Source: Arthrobacter sp. CJ23 (lineage in GTDB: Bacteria > Actinomycetota > Actinomycetes > Actinomycetales > Micrococcaceae). From it: a stretch of DNA of 64,000 bases. A program made the position numbers and the translations under genes. Below, piece by piece: positions 7,948 to 15,426 of this stretch (its first letter is position 1; every line of letters begins with the position of its first letter). Under the pieces are notes generated by a model. That model was not told the DNA's origin and did no database searches. It saw only the letters and a program-made list of their open reading frames with translations. The DNA lies in assembly GCF_024741795.1 (NCBI RefSeq), contig NZ_CP102950.1, forward strand, positions 3,658,001 through 3,722,000, given 5' to 3'.

Positions 7948-9228
7948 ATGAGCAGGATCATGCTGGCTGAAACCCAGGATGAGGAACAGATCATTGCCAG
8001 GGTCGCCGGGATCGACATTGGCAAGGCCGAACTCGTGTGTTGCGTGCGGGTCCCCGCGGAGGGGAACCGAAAGAAACGGTTGCAGGAGGTGTCCACGAAT
8101 TCGACCATGACCCGTTCGTTGGCGGACCTGGCCAACCATCTCGTGGACCTGCGCATCGAGCGGGTGGTGATGGAGGCGACCAGCGACTACTGGAAGCCGG
8201 TGTTCTACCTCCTCGAGGCGCACGGGCTCGAACCGTGGCTGGTCAACGCCCGCGACGTGAAGCATCTGCCGGGACGTCCCAAAACCGATGTGCTGGATGC
8301 GGTGTGGCTGTGCAAGGTCGCCGAACGGCAGATGCTCCGGCCCAGCTTCGTCCCGCCCGCCCCGATCCGCAGGCTCCGGGACCTGACCCGGTACCGGATT
8401 GACCTGGTCGGGACCCGGACCGCGGAGAAGAACCGGGTCGAGAAACTCCTCGAGGACGCCTGCATCAAACTCTCCTCGGTGGCCTCGGACACCTTCGGGG
8501 TGTCCGGCCGGGAAATGATGGCAGCGCTCATCGCCGGAGAACGCAACCCGGGCGTGCTCGCGCAGCTGGCACGCTCCAGCATGCGCAGGAAGATCAGCGA
8601 ACTGGAGGAGGCGTTCACCGGCCGCTTCGATGACCACCACGGCTTCCTGCTCGCCCGGATGCTGGCAAGGATTGACGGCATCGACACCGATATCGCCGCG
8701 CTCGATGAACAGATCGAGGTCCAGCTGGCCCCTTTCGCCGCGGCGGCCAAACGCCTGGATGAGATCCCGGGCATCGGCCCCATCGCCGCCGCCGTAGTTC
8801 TGGCCGAAATCGGGGTCGACATGTCCCGGTTCCCGACCGCGGGGCACCTGTGTTCCTGGGCAAAGTTCTCCCCGGGCATCAACTCCTCCGCAGGCAAGAC
8901 CAAAGGAAACGGCTCGACCGGGCACGGCAACCGCTATCTCGCCCGGGCCCTTGGCGAGGCCGCCTTCGGAGCCGGCAAGACCAATACCTTCCTGGGCGAA
9001 CGCTACCGAAGGCTCGTCCGGCGGCGGGGCAAGAAACGCGCCATTGTCGCCATCGGACGTTCCATCCTCGTCATCGTCTGGCACCTCCTGCAGGGCCCGG
9101 ACACACGGTTCCAGGATCTCGGCGCCGACCACTTCACCCGCCACACCAACCCCGAAACCAGGAAGCACAGCCACATCCGGCAACTCGAGGCCCTCGGCTA
9201 CACCGTCACCCTGACCCCTGCCGCCTGA
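7948..9228 (+). CDS. IS110 family transposase (DEDD recombinase)
   Basis: A 426-residue recombinase. The N-terminal RuvC-like DEDD domain shows GIDIGKAE near residue 24, VVMEATSDYWKP near 72 and KTDVLDAVWL near 113. A coiled middle part follows (about 190-250). The C-terminal Transposase_20 domain has IPGIGPIAAAVVLAEIG near 275 and the serine-bearing stretch SSAGKTKGNGSTGHGN near 312. Length is usual for the family and no frameshift is seen. The start may be ATG 7948 or ATG 7960; AGGA precedes the latter. With the guide RNA it catalyses RNA-directed insertion and excision through a circular intermediate. Confidence 0.93.
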   Translation: MSRIMLAETQDEEQIIARVAGIDIGKAELVCCVRVPAEGNRKKRLQEVSTNSTMTRSLADLANHLVDLRIERVVMEATSDYWKPVFYLLEAHGLEPWLVNARDVKHLPGRPKTDVLDAVWLCKVAERQMLRPSFVPPAPIRRLRDLTRYRIDLVGTRTAEKNRVEKLLEDACIKLSSVASDTFGVSGREMMAALIAGERNPGVLAQLARSSMRRKISELEEAFTGRFDDHHGFLLARMLARIDGIDTDIAALDEQIEVQLAPFAAAAKRLDEIPGIGPIAAAVVLAEIGVDMSRFPTAGHLCSWAKFSPGINSSAGKTKGNGSTGHGNRYLARALGEAAFGAGKTNTFLGERYRRLVRRRGKKRAIVAIGRSILVIVWHLLQGPDTRFQDLGADHFTRHTNPETRKHSHIRQLEALGYTVTLTPAA

Positions 9229-9320
9229 CTCCAACATTCCCCGTCCACCGAGGGCTGCCTTTCGCCCCCGGATGCCCAAACACGCGCGCCAACGAACGCA
9301 CATCACCTCATTTTCGGACT

Positions 9321-9364
9321 AGCAGTAACTGTCGTTTTGGGGGGGCAAAACGACAGTTACTGCT
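9321..9364. repeat. 19-bp perfect hairpin with G6 loop, interrupted on its left by the IS
   Basis: Arms AGCAGTAACTGTCGTTTTG (9321-9339) and CAAAACGACAGTTACTGCT (9346-9364) pair perfectly around six G. Outside the right arm ACCC and then AGTTGGG follow. The CCCAACT that would pair with AGTTGGG lies before the IS at 7706-7712. The undisturbed structure was therefore a 26-bp hairpin with a 4-nt bulge, probably the terminator of the CPBP gene. Confidence 0.75.
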
Positions 9365-9440
9365 ACCCAGTTGGGAAACCCGGACGCAAACTGTCCGCGA
9401 TCCCCTACCGGGCCGCGCGCCGTCGTCGTAGTTTCGAGTC

Positions 9441-9881
9441 ATGGCACTCAGCATCCAGATCGTGGTCGACTGCAAGAACCCGCACCCGCTCGCCGATTGG
9501 TGGGCCGAGACGCTCGAGTGGACGGTGGAGCCGCAGGACGAGGCCTTCATCCGCTCCATGGTGGAGCAGGGGTTCGCCACCGACGACCAAACGCTCATCC
9601 ACAACGGCAAGCTCGTCTGGCGCGAAGGCTCGGCCATACGGCCGCAGGACGAATTGGACGCGGCACGGCCGGAACGGCGCATCCTCTTCCAGACCTCACC
9701 GGATGACAAGGCGGTCAAGAACCGGGTGCACTGGGACGTCCGCCTGGACGGCCGGGACAAGGATGGGGTCCGCGCGGCGTTGGAGGCGCGCGGTGCCACC
9801 TACCTCTGGACGGCCAGCCAGGGACCGCACGAATGGCACACCATGGCGGACCCCGAAGGAAACGAGTTCTGCATCAGCTGA
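9441..9881 (+). CDS. VOC (glyoxalase-like) family protein
   Basis: A 146-residue protein with two beta-alpha-beta-beta-beta halves: an N-terminal IQIVVDCKNPHPLADWWAE and a C-terminal NRVHWDVRLDG with EWHTMADPEGNEFCIS. This matches the glyoxalase-like VOC superfamily. The C-terminal DPEGNEFC signature is intact, whereas metal ligands are not clearly conserved, so the reaction is unknown. The -10 box TAGTTT (9429-9434) lies six bases before the ATG. It sits 21 bp before menB, but menB has its own -10 box, so common function is not implied. Confidence 0.8.
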   Translation: MALSIQIVVDCKNPHPLADWWAETLEWTVEPQDEAFIRSMVEQGFATDDQTLIHNGKLVWREGSAIRPQDELDAARPERRILFQTSPDDKAVKNRVHWDVRLDGRDKDGVRAALEARGATYLWTASQGPHEWHTMADPEGNEFCIS

Positions 9882-9902
9882 GGCGATTACTAGACTCGGA
9901 CT

Positions 9903-10856
9903 GTGAACAACCACCTTCCTGCCCAGGTATCCGACGTCTTTGACCCTTCGCGCTGGCGCACCGTCTCCGGCTTCGACGATTTCCAGGACATGACCTACCA
10001 CCGGCAGGTGGAACGCTCCGCTGACGGCTCCATCATCAAGGACCTCCCCACGGTCCGCATCGCCTTCAACCGCCCCGAGGTCCGCAACGCCTTCCGCCCC
10101 GGCACCGTGGACGAGCTCTACCGGGCCATGGACCACGCCCGGATGACCCCCGACGTAGCCACGGTCCTACTCACAGGCAACGGCCCCTCGGAGAAGGACG
10201 GCGGGCACTCGTTCTGCTCCGGCGGCGACCAGCGCATCCGCGGCCGCGACGGCTACCGCTACGCCGAAGGCGATACCCAGGAAACCATCGACCCCGCCCG
10301 CGCCGGCCGCCTCCACATCCTGGAAGTCCAGCGGCTCATGCGCACCATGCCCAAGGTGGTCATCGCCGTCGTCAACGGTTGGGCAGCCGGCGGCGGGCAC
10401 TCGCTGCACGTCGTCTCGGACCTGACCATCGCCTCGCGCGAGCACGGCAAGTTCAAGCAGACGGACGCCACGGTGGGCAGTTTCGACGCCGGCTACGGCT
10501 CCGCGCTGCTGGCCCGCCAGATCGGCCAGAAGGCCGCCCGGGAGATCTTCTTCCTGGCCCGCGAATACTCCGCCGAGGACATGGTCCGCATGGGCGCCGT
10601 GAACGAGGCCGTGGACCACGAGCGGCTGGAGGAAGTGGCCCTGGAATACGCCGCGGACATCGCTCGGCAGTCCCCGCAGGCCATCCGCATGCTCAAGTTC
10701 GCCTTCAACCTTGCCGACGACGGCCTGGCCGGGCAGCAGGTGTTCGCCGGCGAAGCCACGCGCCTGGCCTACATGACGGACGAGGCCGTGGAGGGCAAGG
10801 AAGCCTTCCTCGAAAAGCGCGATCCGGACTGGTCCAACTTCCCCTACTACTTCTAG
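9903..10856 (+). CDS. menB: 1,4-dihydroxy-2-naphthoyl-CoA synthase
   Basis: A 317-residue crotonase-fold enzyme of menaquinone synthesis that cyclises o-succinylbenzoyl-CoA. The MenB-type features are RIAFNRPEVRNAFRP (CoA pocket), SFCSGGDQRIRGRDGY near residue 102, GWAAGGGHSLHVV (oxyanion region) and the C-terminal KRDPDWSNFPYYF, which is diagnostic of MenB. The start is GTG 9903, with TAGACT (9891-9896) exactly six bases upstream, indicating a leaderless message. menE follows after 9 bp and menA further on, giving a menaquinone gene run. Confidence 0.95.
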   Translation: MNNHLPAQVSDVFDPSRWRTVSGFDDFQDMTYHRQVERSADGSIIKDLPTVRIAFNRPEVRNAFRPGTVDELYRAMDHARMTPDVATVLLTGNGPSEKDGGHSFCSGGDQRIRGRDGYRYAEGDTQETIDPARAGRLHILEVQRLMRTMPKVVIAVVNGWAAGGGHSLHVVSDLTIASREHGKFKQTDATVGSFDAGYGSALLARQIGQKAAREIFFLAREYSAEDMVRMGAVNEAVDHERLEEVALEYAADIARQSPQAIRMLKFAFNLADDGLAGQQVFAGEATRLAYMTDEAVEGKEAFLEKRDPDWSNFPYYF

Positions 10857-10865
10857 GACGCGCCC

Positions 10866-11996
10866 GTGGACATCGATCCCGTACTGAAGGCCCTCGCGGC
10901 CGCCCTCCACGGCGAGGGCCCCGCCGTCGAGATCCTGGTGGACGCCGACGGCGAGCCAACCGCCGTTCCGGTAGAGACCGGCATCGAGGAGGCCGCCGTG
11001 GTGGTCCGGACGTCCGGCTCCACCGGCGCCCCCAAGGCGACGATCCTCACCGTCGACGCCCTCGCGGCGTCCTCCGTGGCCACGGCCATGGCGCTGCGCG
11101 GCGAAGGCCAGTGGCTCCTGGCGCTCCCCCTGCAGTACGTGGCGGGTGTCCAGGTCCTGGTCCGCTCCCTCTTCGGCGGCACGCGCCCCTGGGCGATGGA
11201 CCTCAGCGGCGGTTTCACGCCGGAAGCCTTCACGGCTGCCGCCGAGGAACTCACGGACAAAATCCGCTTCACCTCCCTGGTGCCCACGCAGCTGCAGCGG
11301 CTGCTGGAATCGCCTTCGCCGGAGACGCTCGCTGCGCTGCGCCGCTTCAACGCGATCCTGCTGGGCGGTGCCCCCGCCTCATCTGAGCTGCTGGAGTCCG
11401 CGCGCGACGCCGGCCTGAAGGTGGTCACCACCTACGGCTCGGCCGAGACGTGCGGCGGGTGTGTGTACGACGGCCGGCCGCTGGACGGCGTCGAGGTCCG
11501 CCTCGGCGATGGCGGCAGGATCCTGCTGGGCGGCGACACGGTAGCGGCGGGCTACCTCGACGCCCCCAGGGCCACGGCCGGGGCCTTCTTCGAGGAGGAC
11601 GGCGTCCGCTGGTACCGCACCAACGATCTCGGCGAGCTCGCCGCCGACGGCACCCTCACCGTCCTGGGACGCGCCGACGACGTCATCATCACCGGCGGCG
11701 TCAAGGTCTCCGCCGCGTTCATCCAGGCCGAGCTGGAAAGGCTCGACGGCGTGAGCGCGGCTTTCGTGGCCGGCGTGCCGTCCCGCGAGTGGGGCCAGGC
11801 GGTGGCCGCCTATGTGGCCGTGGCCGAAGGCTCGGCGGAAGGCCGCGAGGACTTCGCCGCCCGCGGCCACGCGGCGCTGGGGGCCTTGGCGCCCAAAACC
11901 GTGCTCGCGGCGGACGGGCTCATCATGCTCCCCAACGGCAAACCGGACCGGCTGGCCATGATCGAGCAGCTCTCCAAGCTGCATCAGGGACAATAG
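10866..11996 (+). CDS. menE: o-Succinylbenzoate-CoA ligase
   Basis: A 376-residue adenylate-forming ligase that activates o-succinylbenzoate with CoA in menaquinone synthesis. The P-loop VVRTSGSTGAPKAT lies near residue 45, the A5-type motif TTYGSAETCGG near 188, YRTNDLGEL near 245 and the C-terminal hinge LGRADDVIITGGVKV near 265. It is shorter than E. coli MenE, as is usual in actinobacteria. The start GTG 10866 has AGGAC six bases upstream and lies 9 bp behind menB, so both are probably on one transcript. Confidence 0.93.
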   Translation: MDIDPVLKALAAALHGEGPAVEILVDADGEPTAVPVETGIEEAAVVVRTSGSTGAPKATILTVDALAASSVATAMALRGEGQWLLALPLQYVAGVQVLVRSLFGGTRPWAMDLSGGFTPEAFTAAAEELTDKIRFTSLVPTQLQRLLESPSPETLAALRRFNAILLGGAPASSELLESARDAGLKVVTTYGSAETCGGCVYDGRPLDGVEVRLGDGGRILLGGDTVAAGYLDAPRATAGAFFEEDGVRWYRTNDLGELAADGTLTVLGRADDVIITGGVKVSAAFIQAELERLDGVSAAFVAGVPSREWGQAVAAYVAVAEGSAEGREDFAARGHAALGALAPKTVLAADGLIMLPNGKPDRLAMIEQLSKLHQGQ

Positions 11997-12092
11997 ACAG
12001 GTCCGGTCCGGGCCTTCATGGCGGCGGCGGGACCCGCGACACCTGAACAACACTGCGAAACAATCACTGCGAAACTACGCGAGGTACTGAAC

Positions 12093-12974
12093 GTGGCGAC
12101 AGCTGCACAATGGATCCAAGGGGCCCGGCTCCGCACCCTGCCGGCGGCGATTGCGCCGGTGCTGATCGGTAGCGCCGCGGCCTACGAGCTGCAGGCGTTC
12201 CGGCTGCCGAACGCGATCCTGGCAGCGCTCGTGGCGCTCCTCCTGCAAATCGGCGTCAACTACGCCAACGACTACTCGGACGGCATCCGCGGCACGGACG
12301 AGGACCGGGTGGGTCCGTTGCGGCTGGTCGGCTCCGGCGCGGCCAAGCCGGAACAGGTGAAGTGGGCGGCGTTCGCGCTGTTCGGCGCGGCCATGGTGTG
12401 CGGCCTGATCCTGGTGATCATCACCCAGACCTGGTGGCTGATCCTGGTGGGCCTCGGCTGCGTCCTGGCGGCCTGGGGCTACACAGGGGGCAAGAACCCC
12501 TACGGCTACATGGGCCTGGGCGACGTGTTCGTCTTCGTCTTCTTCGGGCTGGTGGCCACGCTGGGCACCACCTACACGCAGGCGGGCCAGCTCAGCCTGG
12601 CCGCGGTGATCGGCGCGATCGGCACGGGACTCATTGCCTGCGCCCTGCTCATGGCCAACAATGTCCGCGACATCCCCACGGACATCGTGGCCGGGAAGAA
12701 GACCCTCGCAGTCCGCCTGGGCGACCGCCACGCCCGCGAAAGCTACGTGCTGATGCTCGCCGTGGCGATCCTGCTGGTGATCGTGCTGGCGCCCACCAAG
12801 CCGTGGATGCTGATCGTGCTGCTGCTGATCCCCGCCTGCCTCATGCCGGCCTGGCTCATGGTCAACGGCAAGAAGCGCAAGAGCCTGATCCCGGTGCTCA
12901 AGCAGACCGGTCTGATCAACCTCGGCTACAGCCTGCTGTTCTCACTCGGACTGGTGCTGAGCCACGGGTTCTAA
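12093..12974 (+). CDS. menA: 1,4-dihydroxy-2-naphthoate polyprenyltransferase
   Basis: A 293-residue UbiA-family membrane prenyltransferase that attaches the isoprenoid tail to DHNA, giving demethylmenaquinone. The first Asp-rich motif NYANDYSDGIRGTD lies near residue 58 and the second VRDIPTDIVAGKKT near 191. Eight or nine hydrophobic helices are visible. I chose GTG 12093 because GAGGT precedes it by 7 nt and the protein then begins with the usual WIQGARLRTLPAAIAPV. The upstream extension from an ATG at 12018 looks artificial. It follows menE by 96 bp. Confidence 0.93.
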   Translation: MATAAQWIQGARLRTLPAAIAPVLIGSAAAYELQAFRLPNAILAALVALLLQIGVNYANDYSDGIRGTDEDRVGPLRLVGSGAAKPEQVKWAAFALFGAAMVCGLILVIITQTWWLILVGLGCVLAAWGYTGGKNPYGYMGLGDVFVFVFFGLVATLGTTYTQAGQLSLAAVIGAIGTGLIACALLMANNVRDIPTDIVAGKKTLAVRLGDRHARESYVLMLAVAILLVIVLAPTKPWMLIVLLLIPACLMPAWLMVNGKKRKSLIPVLKQTGLINLGYSLLFSLGLVLSHGF

Positions 12975-12990
12975 CCCTCGCCCACATCAG

Positions 12991-13089
12991 GTGAACGAGC
13001 GTCCGCAGGAAACTCCCCAAAAGTGAGCGAGCGTCCATCCACCCCGACGCTCGCTCAGAAAATGGCCCGGTTTCCCCGACCCTCGCTCA
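12991..13089. repeat. Nested palindromic repeat between menA and the DUF4229 gene
   Basis: Four related 12-13 bp blocks occur in mirror order: GTGAACGAGCGTC (12991), GTGAGCGAGCGTC (13023), GACGCTCGCTCA (13046) and GACCCTCGCTCA (13078). The inner pair forms a perfect 12-bp stem with a 10-nt loop and the outer pair a second, imperfect stem. It lies between convergent genes, so a two-way terminator is plausible. The mirrored unit design also suggests a repeated intergenic element. Confidence 0.7.
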
Positions 13090-13131
13090 AATCTGAGACG
13101 GTTTTTCGCAACCCTCCTGCAGCATTGAGCC

Positions 13132-13440
13132 TTAGGCTTCCTTGGGGCGCTTGTCGTTATTGACCGCGATGTCCGGGTTTTCGTCCACCAGGCGGTCCTC
13201 GGCGGCGGCGTCCTCCACCTCACCGGCGGTGCGGATGGGCTTGGCGCGGCCGGAGAAGCGCTCGCGCATGGCCGCGGTGGCGGCGTCGCGCTGCTTCTGG
13301 AAGAACAGGTAGCTGATGGCGAACGCAATCAGCCCGGCAAAAATCACCGCCAGGATCCAGCCGACCTGCAAAAAGGCAAACAGCACGAACAACGGCACGA
13401 ACAGCGCCAGACGGATCAGGGAATACTTCAGGAAAGCCAC
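13132..13440 (-). CDS. DUF4229 family small membrane protein
   Basis: A 102-residue protein with two hydrophobic helices (LIRLALFVPLFVLFAFL and ILAVIFAGLIAFAISYLF) and a charged cytoplasmic tail rich in Asp, Glu, Arg and Lys, as in DUF4229. I chose GTG 13440 rather than the ATG three bases earlier. The -10 box TAAACT (13452-13447) then sits exactly six bases before the start, as in many other genes of this window. Function is unknown. It is convergent with menA. Confidence 0.8.
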   Translation of the reverse strand: MAFLKYSLIRLALFVPLFVLFAFLQVGWILAVIFAGLIAFAISYLFFQKQRDAATAAMRERFSGRAKPIRTAGEVEDAAAEDRLVDENPDIAVNNDKRPKEA

Positions 13441-13519
13441 CATCCAAGTTTAGCGGCCCGAATGGTTGCACTCTGATCACGGGCCAATGCAGGACCCCGG
13501 CGGCGACTAGACTTGGTTC

Positions 13520-13897
13520 ATGCTCCGGGTTGTTGGCGTCATCGTCGTTCTAGTCATTTACGTGTACGGACTCGTGGACGTGATCCGCACCGATGGCCGT
13601 TCAACGCGGGGACTCTCCAAGCCGGCCTGGCTTGTGGTCGTGGTGTTCCTCCCGGTCCTGGGAGCCATCCTGTGGTTCATCTTCGGCCGCCCCTACGCCG
13701 CGCGCAAGGCTCCGAAGACCCTCAGCCACCCCACGGCCCCCGACGACGATCCCGAGTTCCTGCGCAACCTCGAGGCGCGCCGCCGCAACAAGGCCGAGGC
13801 CGAGCGCCTGAAGAAGCTCAAGGACGAACTGGACGCCAAGGAGCGCAAGCTCAAGGGCGAAACCGGCGTCGAAGGCAGCGACGGCATCACCTCCTGA
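13520..13897 (+). CDS. PLDc_N domain small membrane protein
   Basis: A 125-residue protein with two N-terminal helices (VVGVIVVLVIYVYGLVDVI and PAWLVVVVFLPVLGAILWFIFG), matching the phospholipase D-nuclease N-terminal domain often found alone in actinobacteria. The rest is a charged, probably coiled region (residues 75-115, rich in Arg, Lys, Glu). TAGACT at 13508-13513 lies six bases before the ATG, so transcription is leaderless. No enzymatic domain is present and the role is unknown. Confidence 0.85.
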   Translation: MLRVVGVIVVLVIYVYGLVDVIRTDGRSTRGLSKPAWLVVVVFLPVLGAILWFIFGRPYAARKAPKTLSHPTAPDDDPEFLRNLEARRRNKAEAERLKKLKDELDAKERKLKGETGVEGSDGITS

Positions 13898-14113
13898 CCC
13901 ACCCGGGCCATCCGTCCTGGCCAGGCTGACGCCCCGTCCTGGCCTTCTCCGCTTAGCCAGCCCGGTTAGCCATTTCAGGCCGCTTTCGGACCTCCATTCC
14001 GGCCCGAAAGGGCTATTCGCCAGGGCACCCCTTGGCAGCCGACTCCCCCTCCACAGGCACGCAATTCTGTGGATAACGCTGGTAGGCGCCTTGCACGGCC
14101 CCAGAATCAATTC
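13898..14113. other. Intergenic DNA with a REP-like copy
   Basis: No gene seen. Around 13970-14028 the order GCCATTTCAGGCCGCTTTCGG ... CCGGCCCGAAAGGGCTATT is a diverged relative of the palindromic elements at 15066 and 15258. CTTTCGG and CCGAAAG form the best stem. The promoter CAGAAT (14102-14107) of the next gene lies at its end. Confidence 0.5.
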
Positions 14114-15043
14114 ATGCGACGCCCCGACCGCCTGCCGGCGGAATTCCTCGACGCCCCCTTCACCGTGGCCCAAGCCCTGGAAGCAGGCCTCACGCGACGT
14201 CGGACCAGGGCAACGGATCTAGTAACTCCGTGTCGCGGAGTCCGCATCCGGGCCGGCACCGAAGTCACGCTCTTGCAGCGGGTCCAGGCACTCACCGCAG
14301 CCACAGGCGCCGTAGCGTCCCACGTCACGGCGGCGGCATTGTGGGGTTTCCCTCTGCCTTTGACGCTGCAAGACCACGCCTTCATCCATCTGACGCAGCT
14401 GCCCGGCAAAAGGGCCGTGCGCCGCAAGGGAGTCAAAGGCCATCAGTTGCGGCTGCACCCTGACGAGATCACCCACGGGCGGATGGTCACCTGCACCTCG
14501 GCGCTGCGGACGTGGTTCGATTTGGCATCGGTCCTCGATGACGACGACCTGGTGATCGCCGGCGACCACCTTCTCCGGCGCCGCAATCCAGATGCCACGC
14601 CTGGGCAGTTGGACGCGTATCTCGAGTCGCGACGTGGTGCGGCCGGCCACCACAAGGCCAAAAACGCGAGGAAACGCATGCGCACAGGGACCGATTCGCC
14701 CAAGGAGACCGAGGTGCGGCTCCTCCTCGTGAAGCACGGGCTTCCCGAACCAGGAATCAATCTGCCCATCTTTGACGAGACCGGTGGCTGGATCCAGGAC
14801 CCGGACATGTCTTACGAGGAGCTGAAGATTGCCATTCAGTACGACGGCGGCCATCATGCAAGGCCAGCGCAGCGGCGCATGGACATCGCCCGTGACGAAA
14901 ATGCCCTGGAACTGGGTTGGCGGGTGGTCCGGCTGACACAGGCCGATCTGGACGTAGCCGTCCCTGGAGCCGAGCCAAGAGCCGTCACCAGGGTTCGGAC
15001 GGCGCTCAAAGAACGCGGCTGGACGGCCAACGGGAATTCCTAG
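14114..15043 (+). CDS. AbiEi-like N-terminal domain fused to DUF559-like nuclease fold
   Basis: A 309-residue protein. Residues about 15-50 (FTVAQALEAGLTRRRTRATDLV) resemble the winged-helix start of AbiEi-type antitoxin proteins. The last 110 residues resemble DUF559 (Vsr-like PD-(D/E)xK fold), with an N-terminal Glu (SPKETEVRLLL), a central DPDMSYEELKIAIQYDGGHH and a closing WRVVRLT. In most relatives the Glu before YDG is conserved, but here it is Gln, so nuclease activity is doubtful. I chose ATG 14114 because CAGAAT lies six bases upstream. Such proteins are common singletons in Arthrobacter. No AbiEii toxin is next to it. Confidence 0.6.
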   Translation: MRRPDRLPAEFLDAPFTVAQALEAGLTRRRTRATDLVTPCRGVRIRAGTEVTLLQRVQALTAATGAVASHVTAAALWGFPLPLTLQDHAFIHLTQLPGKRAVRRKGVKGHQLRLHPDEITHGRMVTCTSALRTWFDLASVLDDDDLVIAGDHLLRRRNPDATPGQLDAYLESRRGAAGHHKAKNARKRMRTGTDSPKETEVRLLLVKHGLPEPGINLPIFDETGGWIQDPDMSYEELKIAIQYDGGHHARPAQRRMDIARDENALELGWRVVRLTQADLDVAVPGAEPRAVTRVRTALKERGWTANGNS

Positions 15044-15065
15044 GCCCAGAAGTAGCCCCGATATC

Positions 15066-15159
15066 CAGAATCCGTTTGCCATTTGGGGCCGCATTCCAGC
15101 CCTCATACCGGCCCAAAATGGCAAAATACCGGCCCAAAATGGCAATCCGCAGCTGGAAG
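15066..15159. repeat. REP-like palindromic element, copy B
   Basis: It starts CAGAATCCGTTTGCCATTTG and ends ATGGCAATCCGCAGCTGGAA. TTTGCCATTT pairs with AAATGGCAAA in the right arm. The right-arm unit ATACCGGCCCAAAATGGCAA is present twice in tandem, so the hairpin can form in two registers. It shares both ends with copy C. Confidence 0.7.
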
Positions 15160-15165
15160 CGCCTC

Positions 15166-15203
15166 TTCTCGGCAGACCACCTGGTTCTCGGCAGACCACC
15201 TGG
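15166..15203. repeat. 19-bp perfect tandem duplication
   Basis: TTCTCGGCAGACCACCTGG is present twice with no spacer. It lies between REP-like copies B and C and looks like a recent local slippage event. Confidence 0.8.
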
Positions 15204-15257
15204 CCGACGCTGTTGGACGGCCAGTGGGGAACCCTAGGCCTAAAACCAACCCTCGAA

Positions 15258-15331
15258 TTCAGAACCCGTTTGCCACTTCAGGCCGCATTCCAGCTCCCAA
15301 AGCGGCCCAAAGTGGCAATCCGCAGCTGGAA
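15258..15331. repeat. REP-like palindromic element, copy C
   Basis: It begins TCAGAACCCGTTTGCCACTT and ends AGTGGCAATCCGCAGCTGGA. The left arm GCCACTT pairs with AAGTGGC. In copy B the same positions read GCCATTT and AAATGGC, a compensatory change that keeps the stem. Confidence 0.7.
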
Positions 15332-15426
15332 GGGCCGCGGCATGGAGTCCTGACCGTCCATCTGGACTAAGGCACCAGTAGGCGTCTGTGTCTTGCTAAG
15401 GAGCGCATCGCCGACCAGCCCGGCCC

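Larger units (their letters stand above)
7713..9320 (+). mobile_element. IS110-family insertion sequence (about 1.6 kb)
   Basis: The element contains one transposase gene with a long non-coding left end (about 235 nt) and a short right end (about 90 nt). There are no terminal inverted repeats, as expected for this family. Boundaries are inferred from the sequence ACTAG, present at 7710-7714 and again at 9318-9322, consistent with a CT core shared by both junctions. Removing the element rejoins CCCAACT to AGCAGTAACTG and restores the left arm of a palindrome whose right arm lies at 9346-9375. It is intact and could be mobile. Confidence 0.75.
15044..15426. other. 383-bp gene-free region with two REP-like copies and a tandem repeat
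   Basis: No credible gene. It holds palindromic repeat copies at 15066-15159 and 15258-15331 and a perfect 19-bp tandem duplication (TTCTCGGCAGACCACCTGG) at 15166-15203. The remainder shows nothing recognisable. The ccsB operon ends at its right border. Confidence 0.7.

Noticed and set aside
7924..9306. 460-codon minus-strand frame over the IS110 transposase
   Set aside because: Antisense of the DEDD recombinase; no motif of its own.
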